Counted from the first letter of the stretch, positions 7,725 through 15,536 are shown. The stretch: 64,000 nt of DNA from Polyangium mundeleinium (GCF_028369105.1 NZ_JAQNDO010000001.1:620001-684000), one strand, 5' to 3'. Notes: generated from the sequence alone by a model not told the origin. Translations and numbers: made by a program.

Positions 7725-9453
7725 ACGAGCTCCGCGCGCCCGGTTTCTTCGCGCGCGTGAGCAGCCCCTGGAGCACCTGCGGATCGAGCGGCTTCATGAG
7801 CTGGTGATCGATGCCCGCCTCCTCGGCCTTGCGTCGATCCGCCTCTTGCCCGTACCCGCTCACGCCGATCACCAGCGCCTTTGACGTCGGCCTCGTCGCG
7901 CGCAGCCGCCGCGCCACCTCGAACCCGTCCATCCCCGGCAAGCCGATGTCGACCAGCACCACATGCGGACGAAACGTCGCCGCGAGCGAAACGCCTTCCT
8001 CGCCGCTCTGCGCGGCCCGCACGTCGTAGCCCCAGAGCCCGAGCAGCTCGGAGAGCATGTCCGCCGCGTCCGTGTTGTCCTCGACGACGAGCGCTCGTTG
8101 CGCGCTCGCCGGAGCCTCCTCCGCCGCGTGCGCCTTCGCGCTCGGGCCGTCGCGCCGCACGTGCGGCAGGCGCACCACGATCTCCGAGCCCTTGCCCACG
8201 CCCTCGCTCCGCGCCTCGACCGAGCCCCCATGCATCGAGATCAGGCTCTTCACCAGCGTGAGGCCGATGCCGAGCCCGCCCTGTGATCGATCGAGCGCAC
8301 GTTCGCCCTGTACGAACAGATCAAAGACGCGCGGCAGGAGATCCTCGGGCATCCCGATCCCGTTGTCCTTCACGGTCGTGGTCACGCCCGCCGGGCCCTG
8401 CTCGACCGAGAGCGCGATCTGCCCGCCGTGCTCGGTGTACTTCGCCGCGTTGTTCAGCAGGTTCACGATCACCTGCTCGAGCCGCGTCGGATCTCCCTGC
8501 ACGAGCACCGGCGCCGCCGGCAGCGACACCCGGAGCGTGTGGCCCGAGGCGTCGACGAGCGGCCGCGCAGCGTCCAACGCGCTCCGCACGATCGTCCCGA
8601 GATCCACGAGCTTCGTCTGCAGCGTGATCGTCCCGCGCGTGATGCGCGAGACGTCGAGCAGGTCGTCGACGAGACGCGACAGGTTGCGCGCCTGCCGCTC
8701 GATCACGCTCCGGAACCGCTCGACCCGCGCGTCGCCCTGCGTCGACATGCGGATCATCTCCGCCGCCGTCAGGATCGGCGCGAGCGGGTTGCGCAGCTCG
8801 TGCCCCAGCATCGAGAGGAACTCGTCCTTGCGCCGATCGGCCTCGCGGAGCGCCTCGTTCGCCTTCACGAGCTCGGCCGTCCTCGCCGCGACGCGCGCTT
8901 CGAGCTCGTCGTTCACCTGCCGCAGCGCCGCCTCCGCTGCTTTGAGCGGCGTCAGATCCGTGGCGACCCCGGTGAATGTCGGGTCGTCCTCGCCCGCGTC
9001 CTGGATCGACAACATCACCGGCAACTGCGCGCCGCTTGCTTGCGTGAACGAGATCTCCCCTTTTGCGCTCCCGCCCTTGGCCTGCGCGAGCAGCGCGGAG
9101 AGCTCCTCCGCCTCCTCGGGCCCGACGAACCCCGACAGCGACGCGCCCAGCACCTTGCCGAGCGGGCGCTCGAGCATCTCGGCGAGCTTGCGGTTGGCGA
9201 AGAGGATCGTCCCGTCCCCGGCGATCGTCATCGCGCCCTCGTTCAGGCTCTCCAGCAGCGTCCGATGCGCGTGATCGGCGCCTCTCAGCACGAACACGCG
9301 CGGCGCGCCGTCGGCGGAGATCACGAGCGCGTCCACCTCGCCCGCGCGGATCGCCGAAAGCGTTGCTTCGGCTTCTTCGACACGCAGGATGAGGTCGTGC
9401 GCGACGATCGGGTCCGGAGGTGTGGAGCTCGCCTCGGCGTCCTTTTTCGTCAT
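7723..9453 (-). CDS. PAS-domain hybrid sensor histidine kinase of the kai operon
   Basis: A 576-aa soluble hybrid kinase. After an N-terminal helical region (20-60, with a DALVIS segment), a PAS domain covers about 66-170 (NEGAMTIAGDGTILFANRKL). A coiled linker follows at 172-212, then HisKA with SMLGHELRNPL (His218). The HATPase domain has the N box NLLNNAAKY (331-339), G1 DNGIGM and G2 GGLGIGL. A receiver domain (453-570) has phospho-acceptor Asp502 and Lys554. No membrane segment is seen. The ATG at 9453 follows an AGGGGG site and overlaps the stop of the upstream kaiB-like gene as ATGA. By position and coupling it is the likely output kinase of the Kai proteins. The cognate partner is unknown, and the receiver may act as an internal phosphate relay. 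Confidence 0.93.
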   Translation of the reverse strand: MTKKDAEASSTPPDPIVAHDLILRVEEAEATLSAIRAGEVDALVISADGAPRVFVLRGADHAHRTLLESLNEGAMTIAGDGTILFANRKLAEMLERPLGKVLGASLSGFVGPEEAEELSALLAQAKGGSAKGEISFTQASGAQLPVMLSIQDAGEDDPTFTGVATDLTPLKAAEAALRQVNDELEARVAARTAELVKANEALREADRRKDEFLSMLGHELRNPLAPILTAAEMIRMSTQGDARVERFRSVIERQARNLSRLVDDLLDVSRITRGTITLQTKLVDLGTIVRSALDAARPLVDASGHTLRVSLPAAPVLVQGDPTRLEQVIVNLLNNAAKYTEHGGQIALSVEQGPAGVTTTVKDNGIGMPEDLLPRVFDLFVQGERALDRSQGGLGIGLTLVKSLISMHGGSVEARSEGVGKGSEIVVRLPHVRRDGPSAKAHAAEEAPASAQRALVVEDNTDAADMLSELLGLWGYDVRAAQSGEEGVSLAATFRPHVVLVDIGLPGMDGFEVARRLRATRPTSKALVIGVSGYGQEADRRKAEEAGIDHQLMKPLDPQVLQGLLTRAKKPGARSS

Positions 9454-9842
9454 GGATCCCCCTGTTCGTGCGGAGGAAGCCCGAGACCCACGAGGACACG
9501 CTGGACGTCGGAGAGCGAGCCGATGAGGCGCTGCACAGGCAGCGGCCGCTCCCGCACCAGCGTCGGCGCGGCGATGATTTGCGCGTCGCGCGCGAGCCAC
9601 GGTTCCTGGTTCAGGTCGTGCACCTCGAGGTCGAAGCGACCCACGAGGTGCTCATCGCAGAGCCTCCGCACGTTGCGGATCGCCCATCGCGATCGGGGGG
9701 AGTTGCCGACGACGTAGAGCCGGAGGACGTACGTCTCCTGGAGATTGTCGGCGAGCGCCTGCTCCCAGGAGTCGTTCGTGCCTCCCGAGGCCGCTGGGGT
9801 GGTTCCTTCGCGGCGCCCGTCGTCTTGATCGCTCCCCCCCAT
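9450..9842 (-). CDS. kaiB: KaiB-like protein 2, coupled to the kinase gene
   Basis: A 130-aa protein with a KaiB/thioredoxin-like domain at about 35-122 after a 34-residue hydrophilic N-terminal extension. Conserved KaiB features are LRLYVVGNSPRS at the first strand and turn, DLNQEPWLARDAQIIAAPTLV with the cis-Pro loop, and IGSLSDVQRVLVGLGL at the end. It lies between kaiB1 (9-bp gap) and the kinase (ATGA overlap). It diverges from kaiB1, for example in DLNQEPW versus DLLQHPQ. The cyanobacterial kinase SasA has a KaiB-like N-terminal domain, and this protein plus the next gene have the same two parts as separate chains. A SasA-like sensory role or a second KaiB role are both possible. Confidence 0.9.
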   Translation of the reverse strand: MGGSDQDDGRREGTTPAASGGTNDSWEQALADNLQETYVLRLYVVGNSPRSRWAIRNVRRLCDEHLVGRFDLEVHDLNQEPWLARDAQIIAAPTLVRERPLPVQRLIGSLSDVQRVLVGLGLPPHEQGDP

Positions 9843-9851
9843 GGTTGCTTT

Positions 9852-10166
9852 CTAGCGAGGCCGGATGTCGAGACCCACGAGCACACGCTCGGTGTTCGAC
9901 AGGTCCCCGATGATCTTCCGGATGGGCTCGGGCAGCCGCCGCACGAGTGTGGGGATCGCCAGGATTTGATCCCCCTCTGCGAGCTGCGGGTGCTGGAGCA
10001 GATCGACGATCTCGATGCGGTATTTCCCTGCGAGGTGCTCCTCGCAGAGCCGCTTCAGGTTGGAGAGCGCGAGGAGCGACTTCCGCGTCTGGCCTGCGAC
10101 GTAGAGCCGTAAGTCCCATACGTCGGGGCTCACGTCGGCGTGGATCCCGTTCACGGGGCTCGTCAT
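9852..10166 (-). CDS. kaiB: Circadian clock protein KaiB
   Basis: A 104-aa, near-canonical KaiB. The sequence [18 protein letters not shown] matches the first beta-alpha unit. [22 protein letters not shown] matches the central region, including the thioredoxin-like cis-proline, and [23 protein letters not shown] matches the C-terminal part that refolds in fold-switched KaiB. In characterised systems KaiB binds the CI ring of phosphorylated KaiC and resets it. The start ATG overlaps the kaiC stop (ATGA), implying translational coupling. It lacks the acidic C-terminal tail of cyanobacterial KaiB. This is the better candidate for the true KaiC partner among the two copies. Confidence 0.94.
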   Translation of the reverse strand: MTSPVNGIHADVSPDVWDLRLYVAGQTRKSLLALSNLKRLCEEHLAGKYRIEIVDLLQHPQLAEGDQILAIPTLVRRLPEPIRKIIGDLSNTERVLVGLDIRPR

Positions 10167-11914
10167 CTGGCACCTCCATTCTGCTGCTTGCTCGGATCCG
10201 CCTGCCGAAGACGGGCCATCTGTTCACGGTCGCGGCTGAGGCTGACCTCGCGGCGTTTGTCCTGCTCCACGACGGCCAGGACCTCCTGCTCCTCTGCTTC
10301 GAACTCTGCCCGGAGCGCGAGGATCTGCGCCTCGACCTGGGCGCGCTTCCGCGTGAGATCGCGCTGCTTGCGCTCGATCTCCTGCTGCCGCGTGATCGAC
10401 TCGGCGCGCTCCTTGGCTTCCTGCGCCTGCCGCGCCGACCCCGTGAGCACCCCCGAGGACCCCACGTACACGTCGAGCAGGTCGATCCCGTGGGATCCCA
10501 TATGGAACTCGCGCACCTGGTTCGAGTGCGCCATGCCCCTCGATTTGAGCACGTAGAGCCCCCGGTTCCGCTCGCCGCTGCCTTCGAGGAACTGCACGAG
10601 CAGCCACGTATCCATGAGCGACGAGATCCCGATGTCCGTCCCTTCGAGCGTGCCGCTGCCGCCCGTCAGGCTCGTGAAGATCGTGGTGATCTCGCGGCTC
10701 TTCAGGAAGTCGACGAGCCGCATGAGCATCGCGCGCACCTCGAACTCCGTCGCTACCATGGAGAAGTTCGTCACGGGATCGATCACGACGACGTCCGGTT
10801 CGAAGGTCTCGACGAGCCGGTGCATGCTCGCGAGGTGCATCTCCAGCCCGAAGAGCGTCGGGCGGGAGGCCTGGAAGAGGAGCCGGCCCTGGTCGATCCA
10901 CGGCTGGAGGTCGACGCCGATCGAGCGCATGTTGCGCACGAACTGGCCCTGCGACTCCTCGAACGCGAAGTAGAGGCAACGCTCGCCGCGGCGGCAGGCG
11001 CTGTGGACCACGTGCGCCGCCAGGCTCGATTTGCCCGTGCCCGGGGTCCCCGAGACGAGCACGCTCGTCCCGCGGTAGATGCCTTTGCCGTCGAGCATGG
11101 CGTCGAGGCGCGGCACGCCGGTCGACATGCGCGCCTCGGAGGCGTGGTGCGCGAGCCCGAGCGAGGTCACGGGCACGACCGAGATGCCTCCGGCGTCGAT
11201 GAGGAACGGATACTCGTTCGTCCCGTGCATCGTCCCGCGGTATTTGACGACGCGCAGGTAACGCGTGGCGACCCGCTCGTGCACGCGTTGTTCGAGCAGG
11301 ATCACGCAATCGGAGACGTACTCCTCGATTCCGTGCCGCGTGAGCGTGCCGTCGCCGCGTTCGCCCGTGATGACGGCGGTCACGCCGCGATCTTTCAACC
11401 AGCGGAAAAGCCTCCGGAACTCGGAGCGCAGGATGCCCTCATCGCCGAGCGCCGAGAACAAGGTCTCCAGCGAGTCGATGACCACGCGTTTCGCCCCGAC
11501 CGAGTCGATCGCACAGGCGAGCCGCACGAAGAGGCCATTGAGGTCGTAGTCCCCGGTCTCGAGGATCTCGCTCCGCTCCACGTGCACGAAGTCGATCGCC
11601 AGCAACTTGCGGGCGACGAGCGCGTCGAGGTCGAAGCCGAGCGAGGCGACGCTCTGCGCGAGCTCCACGGCGGTCTCCTCGAACGCGAGGAAGACCCCTG
11701 GCTCGCCGTGCTCGGTCGCGCCGCGGACCAAGAACTCCATTGCGAAGAGTGTCTTGCCCGATCCCGCGCTCCCGCATACCAGCGACGTGCGTCCCCTCGG
11801 GAGTCCCCCGACCGTGATTTCATCGAAACCCTTGATACCGGTCGGAGTTTTTTTTAGAACATTGGATGATTCTACCGTCGTGCTCAGAATCTTGACAGAT
11901 TCGTATGTGTCCAT
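10163..11914 (-). CDS. kaiC: KaiC-type double RecA ATPase/autokinase with C-terminal coiled coil
   Basis: A 583-aa protein with two RecA/KaiC domains. CI has Walker A GSAGSGKT at 48-55 and the catalytic Glu pair E79-E80. CII has Walker A GTPGTGKS at 289-296 and E319-E320. The phosphorylation segment TDIGISS at 426-432 aligns with cyanobacterial TDSHIST, so T426, S431 and S432 occupy the three known positions; the last is Ser instead of Thr. In place of the KaiA-binding tail, residues about 493-572 are a highly charged Glu/Arg/Gln-rich helix likely to form a coiled coil. It heads the kaiC-kaiB-kaiB-kinase operon. The ATG at 11914 lies inside a perfect hairpin (11901-11918), with only a weak GGGAG ten bases upstream. 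The role as an autophosphorylating timer is inferred from family. Confidence 0.94.
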   Translation of the reverse strand: MDTYESVKILSTTVESSNVLKKTPTGIKGFDEITVGGLPRGRTSLVCGSAGSGKTLFAMEFLVRGATEHGEPGVFLAFEETAVELAQSVASLGFDLDALVARKLLAIDFVHVERSEILETGDYDLNGLFVRLACAIDSVGAKRVVIDSLETLFSALGDEGILRSEFRRLFRWLKDRGVTAVITGERGDGTLTRHGIEEYVSDCVILLEQRVHERVATRYLRVVKYRGTMHGTNEYPFLIDAGGISVVPVTSLGLAHHASEARMSTGVPRLDAMLDGKGIYRGTSVLVSGTPGTGKSSLAAHVVHSACRRGERCLYFAFEESQGQFVRNMRSIGVDLQPWIDQGRLLFQASRPTLFGLEMHLASMHRLVETFEPDVVVIDPVTNFSMVATEFEVRAMLMRLVDFLKSREITTIFTSLTGGSGTLEGTDIGISSLMDTWLLVQFLEGSGERNRGLYVLKSRGMAHSNQVREFHMGSHGIDLLDVYVGSSGVLTGSARQAQEAKERAESITRQQEIERKQRDLTRKRAQVEAQILALRAEFEAEEQEVLAVVEQDKRREVSLSRDREQMARLRQADPSKQQNGGAR

Positions 11915-11918
11915 ACGA
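11901..11918 (-). promoter_or_regulatory. Hairpin enclosing the kaiC start codon
   Basis: TCGTATG and CATACGA form a perfect 7-bp stem around a 4-base loop. On the mRNA, the kaiC AUG is inside the 5' arm. Translation start would be masked when the stem forms. A second perfect hairpin (GGCTCGGC / GCCGAGCC) lies about 40 bases upstream at 11952-11971. Function as a translation or temperature switch is inference. Confidence 0.5.
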
Positions 11919-11951
11919 GTCCAACTCCCAGTCGATGGCCCAATCGTTCAC

Positions 11952-11971
11952 GGCTCGGCCCGCGCCGAGCC
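11952..11971 (-). promoter_or_regulatory. GC-rich hairpin in the kaiC leader
   Basis: A perfect 8-bp stem with a 4-base loop (GGCTCGGC-CCGC-GCCGAGCC), about 38 bases upstream of the kaiC ATG. There is no U-run, so it is not a classical terminator. It could be leader structure or a dyad operator. Confidence 0.45.
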
Positions 11972-12034
11972 GCTCGTGCGTCCACGGAGCCCGCAGGATC
12001 CGTAGGTGGCATATCCTTTCTTTGATTTCCCCCA

Positions 12035-12059
12035 TCGCACAGGTGCAACCACTGTGCGA
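12035..12059. promoter_or_regulatory. Dyad TCGCACAG-N9-CTGTGCGA upstream of kaiC
   Basis: A perfect 8-bp inverted repeat with a 9-bp spacer, about 120 bp upstream of kaiC in a less GC-rich patch. The size and symmetry suit an operator for a dimeric regulator of kaiC or of the tiny plus-strand frame at 12134. No known consensus is matched. Confidence 0.4.
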
Positions 12060-12133
12060 GACAGGATACTGGTTGTCACGGCTCCCTACCCCCTGTCCGT
12101 TCAACGACGACGATATCGTAGGAGGAGAAGGGA

Positions 12134-12172
12134 ATGTTGTCGAAAGAAAATCGCTCGCCGTGTAGGCCTTAA
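12134..12172 (+). CDS. Twelve-codon reading frame with a very strong ribosome site
   Basis: The plus strand reads AGGAGGAGAAGGGA directly before an ATG, then 11 more codons (MLSKENRSPCRP) and TAA. The ribosome site is far better than most in this window. The frame overlaps the last four bases of the convergent acyl-CoA dehydrogenase gene. It could be a leader peptide, a true microprotein or the surviving 5' end of a deleted gene. No homology can be claimed for so short a peptide, and it may be chance. Confidence 0.3.
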   Translation: MLSKENRSPCRP

Positions 12173-13326
12173 TCCTGCTTCACCTTCCGCAGGAGCTCCT
12201 TCGTCAGATTCTTCTGGTGCGACTCCAGCGTGCCACCGCCGATTTCCAGCAGTTTTGCGTCGCGCAGGAACCGCTCGACCTTGTACTCGTTGCAGTACCC
12301 CCAGCCGCCGAGGACCTGCATCGCGTTGTCGGCGACCTCCTTGCCCACCGGCGCCGCGAAGAGCTTCGCCGCGTCCGTGCCGATGCGGTTGCGTTTGGCC
12401 GGGCCGACGTCCCGCGCCACGCAGTAGACGAGCGCCCGCGCGGCTTCCGTCTTCGCGAAGCTCTCGCCGATGTATCGCTGGATCTGCCCGTGCTCCGCGA
12501 TCGACTTGCCGAAGCTCGTCCGCTCCGCCGCGTACCGCACCATGATGTCGAGGCAACGATCCGCGATGCCGAGGCTCATCGCCGCCAGCGTGAGCCGCTC
12601 GAGCTCCAGGTTGCGCATCATGTTGCGCACGCCCCCGCCCACCGTGCCGAGCACGTTCTCCGCCGGCACGAAGACGTCGTCGAGCATGAACTCGCTCAAC
12701 GTGCTCGCGCGCATGCCCATCTTCTCCGTCTTCTTTCCGACGGAGAACCCCGGCGCGTTTCGCTCGACGACGAACGTCGTCACCGCGTCCTCGACCTTCG
12801 CGTAGACGATGAACACGTCGGCATCGATCGCGTTCGTGATGAGCGCCTTGTGGCCCTTGATCACGAACCCGTCGCCCTCGCGCCGCGCCGTCGTGCGCAT
12901 GCCGAGCACGTCGGTGCCGCTCGACGGCTCCGTCATGCCCATCGCGCCGATGCACTCGCCCGAGATCACCTTGGACAACCAGCGCTCACGCTGCGCTTCG
13001 TTCGAGGCGTAGTAGAAGTTGTTCACGAAGAGCACCGCGTGCGCGAGGTACGCGAGGCAGAAGCCCGGATCGCTCTTCGACAGCTCATGGTGCACGACGA
13101 CCGAGCCTACGGCGTCCATGCCCGCGCCCCCGTCCTTCTCCGGGATCGTGAGGCCGAGCAGGCCGAGCTCGCCCGCCTGCCGCATCAGAGGGACGTTCAG
13201 CGTGCCCTTGCGATCATGTTCTTCCGCCTGCGGCTCCACCACGTCGCGGACGAAGTTCCGCACCATCTGGCGCAGCATCCGATGCTCTTCGGTCGGGTTC
13301 TCGAGGTCGAAGACGACGTCGCTCAT
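12169..13326 (-). CDS. Acyl-CoA dehydrogenase, isovaleryl-CoA dehydrogenase-like
   Basis: A 385-aa FAD-dependent acyl-CoA dehydrogenase that introduces the alpha-beta double bond in acyl-CoA substrates. Family landmarks are the helical N-domain, GAMGMTEPSSGTDV (flavin-binding strand), FGKSIAEHGQIQ and the C-terminal NAMQVLGGWGYCNEYKVERFLRDAKLLEIGGGT. The Glu in LELER (E243) aligns with the catalytic base of isovaleryl-CoA dehydrogenase, while the usual position near EIGGGT has Gly instead of Glu. This points to leucine catabolism or a related branched substrate. The ATG at 13326 matches the normal N-terminus; 22 more upstream codons are open but not family-like. No electron-transfer flavoprotein or liu genes are adjacent. 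Confidence 0.92.
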   Translation of the reverse strand: MSDVVFDLENPTEEHRMLRQMVRNFVRDVVEPQAEEHDRKGTLNVPLMRQAGELGLLGLTIPEKDGGAGMDAVGSVVVHHELSKSDPGFCLAYLAHAVLFVNNFYYASNEAQRERWLSKVISGECIGAMGMTEPSSGTDVLGMRTTARREGDGFVIKGHKALITNAIDADVFIVYAKVEDAVTTFVVERNAPGFSVGKKTEKMGMRASTLSEFMLDDVFVPAENVLGTVGGGVRNMMRNLELERLTLAAMSLGIADRCLDIMVRYAAERTSFGKSIAEHGQIQRYIGESFAKTEAARALVYCVARDVGPAKRNRIGTDAAKLFAAPVGKEVADNAMQVLGGWGYCNEYKVERFLRDAKLLEIGGGTLESHQKNLTKELLRKVKQD

Positions 13327-13469
13327 GCGCGCGACACTAGCACGAGAGCACCGTTTTCCCGCCAGTCGACACTCGGGGCTACGCCCGGACAAGCCTGGCT
13401 ACGCCCCGAACCCCATGCGACGCACCTTCCCACTCCCGCCGGGCACGCCCTTCGCAACGGCGCCGGACG

Positions 13470-13628
13470 ATGCTGGTCTTCTGGGGACTCACCGTCGGCG
13501 CCTTCCTCGCCTGGTTGCTCGCAGTGACGGGCGTCTACGAGGCAGGCCCGTGGATCCACCTCCTGCTCGTCATCTCCATCGCCTTCGCCGTGACGGGCCT
13601 CCTGTTTCGCCCGATTGGCCGGCGCTGA
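13470..13628 (+). CDS. Small membrane protein, lmo0937/DUF5670-like
   Basis: A 52-aa frame from ATG 13470 to TGA 13628. It consists of two hydrophobic helices (about 2-20 and 29-46) separated by GVYEAGPWIHLLLVI, ending RPIGRR. This two-helix plan with a central G...IH.LLVI stretch is the pattern of the widespread lmo0937-type small membrane proteins. Their role is unknown; they are often stress-associated. It sits between the dehydrogenase start and the MBL hydrolase start. No good ribosome site is seen, so the call rests on the family pattern. Confidence 0.7.
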   Translation: MLVFWGLTVGAFLAWLLAVTGVYEAGPWIHLLLVISIAFAVTGLLFRPIGRR

Positions 13629-13680
13629 GGAAACGAGGAAAACCTTCCCCGCGCCGCGCACTGGGCCTATACCCGGGCCC

Positions 13681-14562
13681 GTGCGCCCCGAAAGCCTGTT
13701 TTTCCGGCCCGATGACCTCGTCCTTACGGGCCCGACCGGCCGCCCCCCCGTCACGGTCCGCTGGCTCGGCACGGCGGGCTTCGAGATCACCTGCGAGGAC
13801 CACGTCCTCCTGCTCGACCCCTACGTCACGCGTGCCTCGCTCACCCGGTGCATCACCTCTCCGCTCGCCCCGGATCTCGGCGCGATCGGGCGCTACATCC
13901 GCCGCGCGGACGCGGTGATCGTCGGCCACACGCACTTCGACCACGCCCTCGACGTGCCCGCCATCGCCAAGCGCACCGGCGCGCGTGTCTTCGGTTCCCG
14001 CTCCGCCGCCGCGCTTTGCCGCGCCGCGGGCGTGCCCGAGGCCCGCGTCGACATGGTCGAGCGCGCGCCCGGACAAGCGCCGATTGTCGCCGAGGTTGGC
14101 CCCTTCCGGCTGCGCTTCGTGCCGAGCGCGCACTCGCGCTTCGCCCTCGGCCGCGTGCCGTTCCCCGGCGACATCGACGACTGCGACGCCGTCCCCGTCC
14201 GCGCCGAGGGCTACCGCTGCGGGGCCGTCTTCCGCGTCGAGATCGAGGTCGCTGGCCGCACGATCGTGCACCTCGGCAGCGCCGAGCTCTTGCCCGACGA
14301 GCCCGCGCCGCGGCACGTCGACCTGCTCCTGCTTTGTGTGGCGGGCTGGCGCAGCGGGGTCGATCTGCCCGAACGCGTGATGCGCGCCGTCTCGCCCGCG
14401 AGCGTGCTCCTCTCGCACTGGGACGATTTCTTCCGCCCGCTGCACGAGCCCGTGCGCGCCTTGCCGGCCGTGGGCCTCGGTCCGCTCGCCGAGCGCCTCA
14501 CGCGCGCGTCGCGGGACGTGCGCGTCGGCGCGCTCCCGCTGCTCGGCGACCTCTTCCTTTGA
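13681..14562 (+). CDS. MBL-fold metallo-hydrolase (UlaG-like)
   Basis: A 293-aa metallo-beta-lactamase-fold protein. The domain starts with TVRWLGTAGFEI, and the metal-binding motif HTHFDH is at 83-88. Further landmarks are LRFVPSAHSRF (second metal His) and the C-terminal VLLSHWDDFF, whose His completes the metal site. LG.AGF and the absence of a signal peptide resemble the UlaG/L-ascorbate-6-phosphate lactonase-like group, but the substrate is unknown. The GTG at 13681 is chosen; a TTG at 13615 would overlap the small membrane gene, and neither has a good ribosome site. Convergent with the NYN gene, with an 11-bp gap. Confidence 0.88.
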   Translation: MRPESLFFRPDDLVLTGPTGRPPVTVRWLGTAGFEITCEDHVLLLDPYVTRASLTRCITSPLAPDLGAIGRYIRRADAVIVGHTHFDHALDVPAIAKRTGARVFGSRSAAALCRAAGVPEARVDMVERAPGQAPIVAEVGPFRLRFVPSAHSRFALGRVPFPGDIDDCDAVPVRAEGYRCGAVFRVEIEVAGRTIVHLGSAELLPDEPAPRHVDLLLLCVAGWRSGVDLPERVMRAVSPASVLLSHWDDFFRPLHEPVRALPAVGLGPLAERLTRASRDVRVGALPLLGDLFL

Positions 14563-14573
14563 CCTGAAACGGC

Positions 14574-15536
14574 TTACTCGTCGCGCGCCCGGATCGCCGC
14601 GTTTCCGTCGGGCGCGTGGTAGACCTCGATGACCCGCGAGGTCACGAGGTGCTCGAGCATGCGGCGGCGCGCGTCGGGCGAGGGATCGAGCCGGTTCGAT
14701 TGCCAGCGCGTCACGAAGTAGTTCGCCCCGACGTACCCGTTGCGCAGCCTGCGCTCGGCCGCGCGCAGCTCCTCGATGAACACCGACTCGTCGTCCGACG
14801 GCTGGTACGAGGGCGGCGCGGATTCGGACGCGTCCGGGTCTGCCTCCTCCGCGTCCTCGCACTCCTCGTGGATCGCCTCACGGGGCACCGACCCTGCGGG
14901 CGGCGTCGGCACGGCGGGTGGAATTTCCTCGCTCGCCCAGCGCGGCTCGGGCCCGGGCGGCGCGGGCGCGCCGGAGCCCTCGTTATCCTCGAAAAACGAG
15001 ATCCCTTCGAGCAGATCGATGTGATCGAACGCCGCCTTGCGCAGCCGAATCGACAGCCCTGCGCGCCCCCAGGTCGACACGTACGCCTGGCGGCCGAGCT
15101 GCCGCACGCCTTCGACGGCCGGTGCGTGATCGGAGTCGCCCGAGACGAGGACGAGCACGTCGAACGCGTTGACGGCCGCGAGACGGAGCATGTCCGCGAC
15201 CATCGAGGTGTCGACCTCTTTTTCCTGTGTATACCGGTTCTCGGCGCCGCACGCGGCACACTGGAACATCGTCGTTTTGCGTGGGAAACGCTTCACGAAA
15301 AAGCCGGGCTGCACTTCGAGCATGTCGAGGAAGCCCGCGAGCTTCTTCTGCCCTTCGGTCACCGCGGCCGAGCCGATCTCGACGCCGGTATAGTAATAAG
15401 CGCCCCAAAGCAGCGAGCCGCCTACACGATCGACCAGCCAGCGCGAGAGTTTGGGAAACGCGAGCCTCCGACCTCCGGCCTCGTCACGCCATCCGGAGTG
15501 GAAATTCTTGCCGTCGAAGAAAATACAGACGCGCAT
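14574..15536 (-). CDS. NYN-domain (PIN-like) putative RNase with CxxC motif
   Basis: A 320-aa protein with an N-terminal NYN/LabA-like domain (about 1-175). The expected acidic residues are visible: Asp8 in FFDGKN, Asp109 and Asp115 in VDTSMVADML, and Asp134/Asp136 in SGDSD. An insert with C93 and C96 (CAAC) could be half of a zinc site or a dimer contact. Residues about 180-250 are a Pro/Glu-rich linker. The last 70 residues are a folded helical region resembling a small OST-HTH or winged-helix-like unit, which I cannot name firmly. NYN proteins are metal-dependent ribonucleases, so RNA processing is the likely role. Single gene, convergent with the MBL gene. Confidence 0.85.
   Translation of the reverse strand: MRVCIFFDGKNFHSGWRDEAGGRRLAFPKLSRWLVDRVGGSLLWGAYYYTGVEIGSAAVTEGQKKLAGFLDMLEVQPGFFVKRFPRKTTMFQCAACGAENRYTQEKEVDTSMVADMLRLAAVNAFDVLVLVSGDSDHAPAVEGVRQLGRQAYVSTWGRAGLSIRLRKAAFDHIDLLEGISFFEDNEGSGAPAPPGPEPRWASEEIPPAVPTPPAGSVPREAIHEECEDAEEADPDASESAPPSYQPSDDESVFIEELRAAERRLRNGYVGANYFVTRWQSNRLDPSPDARRRMLEHLVTSRVIEVYHAPDGNAAIRARDE

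Noticed and set aside
7723-12133. kaiA or an rpaA-like regulator in the kai operon
   Set aside because: All frames between the acyl-CoA dehydrogenase and the palindrome are accounted for. Neither gene is present.
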